This document shows, piece by piece, positions 1-6,052 of a DNA stretch of 8,089 nt. The stretch comes from Pseudomonadota bacterium. Its GTDB lineage: Bacteria > Pseudomonadota > Gammaproteobacteria > Steroidobacterales > GCA-2729495. The notes under the pieces are model-generated. The model searched no databases. It saw only the letters and a list, made by a program, of their open reading frames with translations, and was not told the origin of the DNA. The stretch covers positions 1 through 8,089 of the forward strand of contig JAUPLK010000056.1 of assembly GCA_030836925.1 (NCBI GenBank), in the 5' to 3' direction. Made by a program: the position numbers and the translations under genes. Within the stretch, counting starts at the first letter, position 1. Each line of letters opens with the position of its first letter.

Positions 1-449
1 GCGCCAGCCAGGTCGGCATCGTCGAACATCTGGCCCAGCACGATATTCCCGTGTGTGCACACCTGGGTCTGCGTCCGCAGTCGGTGCACAAGATCGGTGG
101 TTTCAAGGTGCAGGGCCGCGGTCAGGCCCAGGCCGAGCAGATGCTCGAGGATGCCGTTGCGCTGGAGCAGGCCGGGGCGGATATCCTGCTGCTCGAATGC
201 GTGCCGAATGAACTCGGCCAGGCGGTTCGACACGCGGTATCGGTTCCGGTGATCGGCATCGGCGCTGGTCCGGACGTGGACGGCCAGATCCTGGTGCTTT
301 ACGACATGCTGGGCATCACGCAGGGCCGCCTGCCGCGCTTTGTGCGCAACTTCATGACCGGCAACGCCTCACCGCTCGAAGCCCTGCAGGCCTATGTCCA
401 CGCCATCAAGGATCGCAGCTACCCGGCACCAGAGCACTGCTTCTCCTGA
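1..449 (+). CDS. panB: 3-methyl-2-oxobutanoate hydroxymethyltransferase (PanB), 3' part
   Basis: PanB transfers a hydroxymethyl group from 5,10-methylenetetrahydrofolate to 2-oxoisovalerate, giving ketopantoate. This is the first committed step of pantothenate synthesis and occurs in the cytoplasm. The 5' end lies outside the window. The reading frame enters at base 3 and shows the last 148 codons, whereas whole PanB proteins have about 260-265 residues, so roughly 115 N-terminal residues are missing. Family blocks are clear: IPVCAHLGL.PQSVHK.GGFKVQGR near the left edge, LLLECVP (its Glu corresponds to the catalytic Glu181 of E. coli PanB), VIGIGAG, and DGQILVLYDMLGI. The usual YP..EH.F C-terminal end is present. 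The GTG at 51 lies inside the conserved IPVCAHLGL block and is not a start. The catalytic Asp and Lys residues of the N-terminal half cannot be checked here. panC follows after 28 bp, which supports co-transcription. Confidence 0.97.
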   Translation, partial: ASQVGIVEHLAQHDIPVCAHLGLRPQSVHKIGGFKVQGRGQAQAEQMLEDAVALEQAGADILLLECVPNELGQAVRHAVSVPVIGIGAGPDVDGQILVLYDMLGITQGRLPRFVRNFMTGNASPLEALQAYVHAIKDRSYPAPEHCFS

Positions 450-477
450 CCATATCCTGGCAGCGGAATCCGAGTCT

Positions 478-1326
<849 letters not shown>

Positions 1327-1327
1327 A

Positions 1328-2404
1328 TCAGTCGTCTGCTTCTGGTGCGGCATGTCGTGCCAGCGCCCAGGCTACATGCTCACGCACCAGTTCAAGCGGG
1401 TGCTCGCGTCGCGCTTCCAGTGCGGCCAGAATTTCAGGCGAGGTTGGCGCATTGCCGAGGGCCACCGCGATGTTGCGCAACCAGCCCGCGTATCCGGCCC
1501 GCCGCAGGGCACTGCCCTCGGTGCGTTTGCTCCATTCCGCTTCGGTCCAGCTGAAGAGCTCGACCAGTCCGGCCTGGTCCAGGCCGTGCCGGACGGCAAA
1601 GTCCGGCTCTGTGCCCGCCCGGGCAAACTTGTTCCAGGGGCAGACCAGCTGGCAATCGTCACAGCCGAAAATCCGGTTGCCCATCGCGGCTCGCAGTTCG
1701 GTCGGGATCGGACCAGGGGTCTCTATCGTGAAGTAGCTGATGCAGCGGCGGGCGTCCAGCGTATAGGGTGCGGTGATCGCCTGTGTCGGGCAGATGTCCA
1801 GGCAGGCCTGGCAGCTGCCGCAGTGATTGCTGGCCGGCGTATCGATGGCGAGCGGCAGGTCGGTGTAGATCTCGCCGAGCAGAAAACAGGAGCCGGCGCT
1901 GCGATTGATCAGGTTGGTGTGTTTGCCGATCCAGCCGAGTCCGGCTGCTTCGGCCAGTGGTTTTTCCATCACCGGTGCGCTGTCGGTGAATACGCGGTAG
2001 TTGTGTGGCCGGATTTCCGCCGTGATCCGGTCGGCGAGTTTCTGCAGCCGCTGGCGCAGAGTCTTGTGATAGTCGCGCCCCAGCGCATAACGCGCGATGT
2101 AGCCGCGTTCCGGGTCTGCGAGGCAACGTGCCGCTGCCGCAATATCCGCACCCAGGTAGTCCATGCGCGCGGTGATCACCCGGCGCGTGCCCGGCCAGAG
2201 TTCAGCCGGACGGCAGCGCTTGCTGCCGTGCTTTTCCATGTAGTCGAGTTCGCCGTGCAGGCCGGCCGCCAGCCATGCGTTCAGTCGGGCTTCGGCTGTG
2301 GCGAGATCGGTATGCGTGATGCCGACCTGCTGAAAGCCAAGCGCCAGTCCCCAGTCCTTGATGCTTTGGGCGAGTTCCGGAGAGTCGGGGGCTGGAGCTG
2401 ACAC
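1328..2404 (-). CDS. queG: Epoxyqueuosine reductase (QueG)
   Basis: QueG is a cobalamin- and iron-sulphur-dependent enzyme that reduces epoxyqueuosine to queuosine at position 34 of tRNAs with GUN anticodons (His, Asn, Asp, Tyr), the last step of the pathway. The 358-residue protein has the family layout. It shows an N-terminal QQVGIT strand, HGE.DYM at 50-56, RYALGRDYHK at 105-114, and DSAP at 141-144, whose Asp matches the essential Asp of the family. Eight cysteines for two [4Fe-4S] clusters lie at 195, 198, 201, 205, 221, 248, 251 and 255. A C-terminal HEAT-like part follows (LRNIAVALGNAP at 309-320). It lacks about 20 C-terminal residues relative to E. coli QueG. The start is the GTG at 2404-2402: it gives an N-terminus that lines up with E. 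coli QueG, although no clear Shine-Dalgarno sequence precedes it. The gene is divergent from nnr and convergent with panC. Confidence 0.97.
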   Translation of the reverse strand: MSAPAPDSPELAQSIKDWGLALGFQQVGITHTDLATAEARLNAWLAAGLHGELDYMEKHGSKRCRPAELWPGTRRVITARMDYLGADIAAAARCLADPERGYIARYALGRDYHKTLRQRLQKLADRITAEIRPHNYRVFTDSAPVMEKPLAEAAGLGWIGKHTNLINRSAGSCFLLGEIYTDLPLAIDTPASNHCGSCQACLDICPTQAITAPYTLDARRCISYFTIETPGPIPTELRAAMGNRIFGCDDCQLVCPWNKFARAGTEPDFAVRHGLDQAGLVELFSWTEAEWSKRTEGSALRRAGYAGWLRNIAVALGNAPTSPEILAALEARREHPLELVREHVAWALARHAAPEADD

Positions 2405-2441
2405 AGGTGTGGGCAGGCAGGGCCGGTGCGTTCAGGGGCCA

Positions 2442-2459
2442 TGAGTATAATCACCCGCA
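2442..2459. promoter_or_regulatory. Candidate bidirectional -10 element between queG and nnr
   Basis: A perfect plus-strand TATAAT lies at 2446-2451. Read on the minus strand, bases 2449-2444 give TATACT, five of six consensus positions. The two share a near-palindrome, TGAGTATAATCA (2442-2453), in which 10 of 12 positions are symmetric. For nnr, transcription would begin near 2458-2459, on or next to the ATG at 2459. For queG it would begin near 2437, leaving about 33 nt before the GTG. No good -35 hexamer is visible at 16-18 bp on either side. The sequence is seen directly; promoter function is inferred. Confidence 0.5.
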
Positions 2460-3952
2460 TGACCGATATGGCACACAGCGTGTGGACGCCCGCACAGGTC
2501 CGTGAGCTCGATCGCAGGGCAAGCGCGGATTACGGCATTCCCGGTCATGAACTGATGACGCGCGCCGGGCAGGCCGCGTTCGGGATTGCGCGCGAGCGTT
2601 GGCCGGACGCCCGTCGCTGGCTGCTGCTATGTGGCTCCGGCAACAATGCCGGCGACGGCTATGTCGTAGCCCGGCTGGCGCTGGCCGCTGGTCTGGACCT
2701 CACTGTTGTTGCGCTGTCTGATCCGGCACGACTGCAGGGTGATGCCGCGACAGCCTGGCGCGACTTCGAGAGTGCCGGCGGAACGACGCAGGCTTTTGCA
2801 CCGGGCATGATCGACTCATCTGATCTGGTCGTCGATGCATTGCTCGGTACGGGTCTGCAGCGGCCGGTCAGCGGGGAATTTCGTACCGCCATCGAGGCGA
2901 TCAATGCCGGGGTGCGACCGGTGCTTGCGCTTGATGTGCCCAGCGGACTGGACAGCACGAACGGCACAGTCCTCGGCGCCGCCGTGTGGGCTGATGTGAC
3001 CGTGACCTTTGTCGGCCAGAAAGCCGGCCTGTATCTGGGCTCGGGGCCGGACTGCTGCGGCGTGATCGAATTTGCCGGACTCGATCTCCCGGCCAGCATT
3101 GTCGAGCACCTTGAGGCTGCACCGCTGTTCAGTCTCTACGGCAGGAATGATCTGCTGCACTTGTTGCCGCCGCGTCCGGCCAATGCGCACAAGGGCAGTT
3201 TTGGTCACGTACTGATCGTGGGTGGCAATTACGGCATGAGCGGCGCGGTGCGCCTTGCCGGCGAGGCTGCCTTGCGTGCCGGGGCCGGTCTGGTCACGGT
3301 GGCGACCCGGCCGGAGCACGCCCTGTTGCTGCCAGTGGGTCGCCCCGAGTTGATGTGTGCCGGCATGGCGGAGGCGCATGATCTCGATCCGCTGCTGGAG
3401 CGCGCCACGATCGTGGCCTGTGGTCCGGGTCTTGGTCACGATGCGTGGGCACAGGCGTTGTTCGAGCGGGTCACGGCCTGTGGTCTGCCGCTGGTGCTGG
3501 ATGCCGATGCGCTCAACCTGCTGGCAGAGCGCAAATTGCACAGGGACGACTGGATACTCACGCCGCATCCGGGTGAAGCAGGACGCCTGCTCGGCAGCAG
3601 CAGTGCCACCGTGCAGGCCGACCGGCTTGCCGCGCTGACCGAGCTCTGCCGCCAGTATGGCGGCACCGTGATCCTCAAGGGTCGCGGCAGCCTGGTCGGG
3701 CGAGCGGGCAGCGTCCCGGTGTTGATCGACCGGGGCAATCCCGGCATGGCCACGGCCGGCATGGGCGATGTGCTGACGGGTCTGCTGGCCGGCCTGGTTG
3801 CACAGACCGGCGCGACCGATGTGCAGACAGCGGCGGGCGCGGCATTCATCCACGCTGCAGCGGGCGATGCGGCAGCGCTTGCCGGCGAGCGGGGCCTGCT
3901 GGCCAGCGATCTGTTTGCACAGTTCCGCACATGGCTGAATCCCGCACACTGA
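2459..3952 (+). CDS. nnr: Bifunctional NAD(P)HX epimerase / ADP-dependent NAD(P)HX dehydratase (Nnr, YjeF)
   Basis: This cofactor-repair enzyme converts the hydrated, inactive forms of NADH and NADPH back to the normal cofactors. The N-terminal domain epimerises R- and S-NAD(P)HX; the C-terminal domain dehydrates the S form using ADP. The protein has 497 residues from the chosen start. The epimerase half (about 9-235) shows CGSGNNAGDGYVVARL from 58, DALLGTGL, and LDVPSGLDS. The ribokinase-like dehydratase half (from about 240) shows NAHKGSFGHVLIVGG at 242-256, GPGLG, LDADALN, TPHPGEAGRLLG, and NPGMATAGMGDVLTG from 427, with the catalytic-site Asp at 437. The first Gly of the usual GGMGD is Ala433. 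Three in-frame ATGs are possible (2441, 2459, 2468). 2459 is preferred because 2441 would start upstream of the -10 hexamer, and conserved sequence begins after 2468. The 3' end overlaps tsaE by 22 bp. Confidence 0.95.
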   Translation: MTDMAHSVWTPAQVRELDRRASADYGIPGHELMTRAGQAAFGIARERWPDARRWLLLCGSGNNAGDGYVVARLALAAGLDLTVVALSDPARLQGDAATAWRDFESAGGTTQAFAPGMIDSSDLVVDALLGTGLQRPVSGEFRTAIEAINAGVRPVLALDVPSGLDSTNGTVLGAAVWADVTVTFVGQKAGLYLGSGPDCCGVIEFAGLDLPASIVEHLEAAPLFSLYGRNDLLHLLPPRPANAHKGSFGHVLIVGGNYGMSGAVRLAGEAALRAGAGLVTVATRPEHALLLPVGRPELMCAGMAEAHDLDPLLERATIVACGPGLGHDAWAQALFERVTACGLPLVLDADALNLLAERKLHRDDWILTPHPGEAGRLLGSSSATVQADRLAALTELCRQYGGTVILKGRGSLVGRAGSVPVLIDRGNPGMATAGMGDVLTGLLAGLVAQTGATDVQTAAGAAFIHAAAGDAAALAGERGLLASDLFAQFRTWLNPAH

Positions 3953-4413
3953 CGCTCGCCGACCCGGCCGCGACAGCGCGACTTGGTCATGCCGTGGCAG
4001 AGGCCATGGTCGCGCTCCAGCCGGTGCAGTTCTGCATCTACCTGGAAGGCGAGCTCGGTGCCGGCAAGACGGCTTTTGCACGGGCCCTGCTGGCCGGTCT
4101 CGGTTACCAGGGGCGGGTACCGAGTCCCACCTATACGCTGGTCGAACCCTATGTGGCCGGTGGTTTTCAGCTGCTCCATGCGGACCTTTACCGCCTCAGG
4201 GATCCCGCCGAACTGGACGCCCTGGGCATCGCCGACCAGTTTGGTGCCGGCAGCGTGTTGCTGGTCGAGTGGCCCGTGCGCGGGCTGGGGCGCCTGCCGC
4301 CGGCCGATATCAAGCTCGACCTGTCCATTGCCGATGAGGGTCGGAAAGCGGTCCTCCATGCGCTGACCGCGCGGGGTATCGGGTTGCTGGAGCGGCTCAG
4401 TCTGGACGGCTGA
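3931..4413 (+). CDS. tsaE: tRNA t6A biosynthesis ATPase TsaE (YjeE)
   Basis: TsaE is the ATPase partner of TsaB and TsaD in making N6-threonylcarbamoyl-adenosine at position 37 of ANN-decoding tRNAs, an essential process in most bacteria. The 160-residue protein (E. coli TsaE has 153) carries the Walker A motif GELGAGKT at 40-47, the switch-like SPTYTLVEPY at 65-74, HADLYRL at 83-89 with Asp85, LGI.D.F at 98-104, and LVEWP at 111-115. These are the landmark blocks of the family in the expected order. The ATG at 3931 is chosen because it gives the family-length N-terminus before the LG..VA helix. It lies inside the end of nnr in another frame, and no Shine-Dalgarno sequence is evident, so translation is probably coupled to nnr. 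tsaB and tsaD are not in this window. Confidence 0.96.
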   Translation: MAESRTLTLADPAATARLGHAVAEAMVALQPVQFCIYLEGELGAGKTAFARALLAGLGYQGRVPSPTYTLVEPYVAGGFQLLHADLYRLRDPAELDALGIADQFGAGSVLLVEWPVRGLGRLPPADIKLDLSIADEGRKAVLHALTARGIGLLERLSLDG

Positions 4414-4416
4414 GCC
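4394..4416 (+). other. Stem-loop across the tsaE stop codon
   Basis: GGCTCAG (4394-4400) and CTGAGCC (4410-4416) form a perfect seven-base inverted repeat. Two more inner pairs (one U-G, one C-G) extend it to a nine-pair stem with the five-base loop TGGAC. The stem contains the TGA stop at 4411-4413. No T run follows, so it does not qualify as an intrinsic terminator. It could slow ribosomes, protect an mRNA 3' end or have no role. Confidence 0.45.
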
Positions 4417-4437
4417 CAGCAGGCATGCGTCATTCAG

Positions 4438-4469
4438 GCGGTATCTTCATTTCGCCATTGACATACCGC
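4438..4469. repeat. Seven-base inverted repeat overlapping a -35 hexamer
   Basis: GCGGTAT (4438-4444) and ATACCGC (4463-4469) are perfect inverted copies with 18 bases between them. The right arm begins at the last base of TTGACA (4458-4463). The arrangement could be a dimeric regulator site or a weak hairpin; the sequence alone does not decide, and a chance repeat is possible. Confidence 0.35.
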
Positions 4470-4486
4470 TGCTATCCCCATATTTA
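4458..4486 (+). promoter_or_regulatory. Candidate upstream amiB promoter (TTGACA, 17 bp, TATTTA)
   Basis: A perfect -35 hexamer TTGACA (4458-4463) is followed after exactly 17 bp by TATTTA (4481-4486), which matches only the first three positions of the -10 consensus. Transcription would begin near 4493, leaving about 70 nt before amiB. The spacing is ideal and the -10 poor, so confidence is moderate to low. Confidence 0.35.
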
Positions 4487-4536
4487 AAAAAGGAATATTG
4501 TTCCAGATACGGGCGTGATTACGTATAATCGCCCAC
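4480..4536 (+). promoter_or_regulatory. Candidate main amiB promoter with A/T-rich upstream patch
   Basis: A perfect TATAAT lies at 4524-4529, predicting a start near 4536 and a leader of about 27 nt that contains the amiB ribosome binding site. The -35 is weak: TTCCAG (4501-4506) at 17 bp, or TTGTTC (4498-4503) at 20 bp. An A/T-rich patch with an A6 run at 4480-4499 sits about 37-56 bases upstream of the predicted start, where UP elements bind the RNA polymerase alpha subunits. A GC-rich segment TCGCCCAC follows the first five bases of the -10. All parts are seen; their function is inferred. Confidence 0.55.
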
Positions 4537-4551
4537 GTATACAGCTATCCG

Positions 4552-4565
4552 GGAGGCAGGGCGTG
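4552..4565 (+). promoter_or_regulatory. Ribosome binding site that fixes the amiB start
   Basis: GGAGG at 4552-4556 lies six bases before the GTG at 4563-4565, an ideal distance. It decides for this start over the in-frame GTG at 4515, which lies upstream of the TATAAT and would put 16 uncharacteristic residues before the signal peptide. Confidence 0.85.
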
Positions 4566-5993
4566 AAGCGCAGCTGGATCAACTGCCTTGCTGGCACCAT
4601 CGCCAGCCTGCTGATGGGCGTTTCCGGCGCTGACGCCGCTGCGCGCCTCCAGGTACAGGCGGTGCAGATTGTCGAGCAGGGTGTCGCCACCCGTATCGAA
4701 CTGCGCCTCTCTCGATCCGCCGATTTCAAGCTGTTCACCCTGACCGGTCCGGACCGGGTGGTGCTGGACATCCCTGCTGCAGCCCTGGATCGCAGCGCCT
4801 TGCCACTGCCAAAGGCGGTGGGCGCCGTACGCGGTGTCCGTGCCGCACTTCGGGACGGCGACTTGCGCATTGTTTTCGATCTCACGGGTGCGATGCGTCC
4901 GCACAGCACAACTGCCAGCGAAGCGTCAGCTGCGCGTTTGACAATCGACCTGCAACCGGTGGACATGGCAGCGGTGGCAGCCGCGCCCGAAGTTTCCGGT
5001 CCCGTGGCAGCGAATACGCCTGAACCTGTGCCATTACCAGAATCGAAACCGCAGGCTGAGCCGGCTGCAGCGCCAATCGCACCAGTGGCCACGGAAAAAC
5101 CGGTGCGGCGCGAACGGGATATCGTCGTCGTGGTTGATGCCGGCCACGGTGGCCATGATCCGGGCGCACACGGACCGCGTGGTTTGCAGGAAAAGGATGT
5201 CACGCTGGCGATCAGCCGTCGCCTGGTCGCACTCATCAACAGCGAGCCCGGCATGCGCGGTGTCCTGACCCGCAGCGACGATCGTTTTCTGGATCTGCGT
5301 GCGCGCATGGAGCGGGCGCGCTCGGTAAGCGCAGACCTGTTTGTCTCAATCCATGCCGATGCGGCCATGAATCGCAGTGCGCGTGGCTCCACGGTTTATG
5401 TGCTCTCCGAAAAAGCGGCGAGTGACGAGGCATCACGTCGGCTGGCGGCACGCGAGAATGCCGCGCTCATCGGCGGGGTCGAACTCGGCAACAAGGATCC
5501 CGTGCTGGCATCGGTACTGATGGATCTGTCGCAGAACGCATCCATCAGTTCGAGTATCAGCGTGGGTGATGCGATTCTCGGCGAGATGGCGACGCTCGGG
5601 CGTCTGCATCGCGACAAGGTCCAGCATGCCCCGTTCATGGTGCTGAAGTCGCCCGATGTGCCTTCTGTGCTGATCGAGACGGCCTATATTTCCAATCCCG
5701 AGGATGAGCGCAACCTGGGTTCTGCAAAGCACCAGGAAAAGCTGGCTCGTGCGATGCTGGGTGGAGTCCGTCGTTACTTCGATGCCAATCCGGCGCGTGA
5801 TGTGATCATGGCAGCGGTCCGGCCTGCGGAAACTTCCCGCGACATACGGCATGTGATCCGGCGCGGCGATACGCTTTCCGGCATTGCAGAGCGTTACAAG
5901 ACCAGCATGCAGCGGATCCGTGCCGTCAACGGACTGCGTTCCGATTCCGTGCAGCTCGGGCAGACCCTGCGGATTCCGGTCGAAAGCACCTGA
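4563..5993 (+). CDS. amiB: N-acetylmuramoyl-L-alanine amidase with AMIN, Amidase_3 and LysM domains (AmiB)
   Basis: This exported enzyme cuts the amide bond between N-acetylmuramic acid and the stem peptide, splitting septal murein so daughter cells separate. It has 476 residues. A signal peptide (1-25) has KR at 2-3, a hydrophobic core and an A-D-A cleavage signal at 23-25. An AMIN domain (about 28-132) targets it to septal murein. A Pro/Ala-rich linker runs about 134-185. The Amidase_3 catalytic domain (about 187-407) has zinc ligands His195 (DAGHGG), Glu210 (LQEKD) and His264 (SIHAD) and catalytic Glu372 (LIETAYISN). The inserted region with LASVLMDLSQN resembles the autoinhibitory helix that EnvC- or NlpD-type activators displace. 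One LysM domain (about 430-472) ends the protein. Pseudomonas AmiB has, as I recall, the same layout; E. coli AmiB lacks LysM. The name AmiB rather than AmiC rests mainly on its place before mutL. It has its own candidate promoters. Confidence 0.95.
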   Translation: MKRSWINCLAGTIASLLMGVSGADAAARLQVQAVQIVEQGVATRIELRLSRSADFKLFTLTGPDRVVLDIPAAALDRSALPLPKAVGAVRGVRAALRDGDLRIVFDLTGAMRPHSTTASEASAARLTIDLQPVDMAAVAAAPEVSGPVAANTPEPVPLPESKPQAEPAAAPIAPVATEKPVRRERDIVVVVDAGHGGHDPGAHGPRGLQEKDVTLAISRRLVALINSEPGMRGVLTRSDDRFLDLRARMERARSVSADLFVSIHADAAMNRSARGSTVYVLSEKAASDEASRRLAARENAALIGGVELGNKDPVLASVLMDLSQNASISSSISVGDAILGEMATLGRLHRDKVQHAPFMVLKSPDVPSVLIETAYISNPEDERNLGSAKHQEKLARAMLGGVRRYFDANPARDVIMAAVRPAETSRDIRHVIRRGDTLSGIAERYKTSMQRIRAVNGLRSDSVQLGQTLRIPVEST

Positions 5994-5995
5994 AC

Positions 5996-6011
5996 GGGCC
6001 CTTCGCGGCCC
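5996..6011 (+). other. Small G/C hairpin after amiB
   Basis: GGGCC (5996-6000) and GGCCC (6007-6011) can pair around the six-base loop CTTCGC, two bases after the amiB stop. The right arm runs into a stretch of seven C (6009-6015) and then only three T. This is a poor intrinsic terminator, so read-through into mutL is likely. The rest of the 59-bp gap holds AATAC/GTATT inverted copies (6023-6027, 6033-6037) of unknown meaning. Confidence 0.35.
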
Positions 6012-6052
6012 CCCCGGTTTGCAATACCCGCTGTATTTGAAACAATTGGCGG

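Noticed and set aside
394..477. An upstream ATG start for panC
   Set aside because: It would add 28 residues lying mostly within the panB coding end and without a family counterpart. The GTG at 478 gives the family length and motif positions.
1352..2401. A 349-codon open frame on the plus strand opposite queG
   Set aside because: It mirrors nearly the whole of queG, which has full family motifs. The shadow translation shows none.
2816..4081. A 421-codon open frame on the minus strand opposite nnr and tsaE
   Set aside because: Its translation has no recognisable domain and a composition typical of a shadow frame (rich in Arg, Gln, His, Ala). Two well-supported genes occupy the other strand. 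Long antisense frames are expected in G+C-rich DNA.
4425..4487. A 20-codon open frame between tsaE and amiB, considered as a leader peptide
   Set aside because: AGG touches the ATG with no proper spacing, and there is no run of regulatory codons. Its end lies inside the candidate promoter, so nothing supports translation.
4498..4518. A six-codon TTG frame preceded by AAGGAA
   Set aside because: The Shine-Dalgarno-like sequence is too close to the TTG, and it lies upstream of the best predicted transcription start. It is more simply explained as part of the A/T-rich promoter patch.
5994..6052. An intrinsic terminator between amiB and mutL
   Set aside because: The hairpin has only five pairs and is followed by C residues and three T, so it does not meet the usual pattern.
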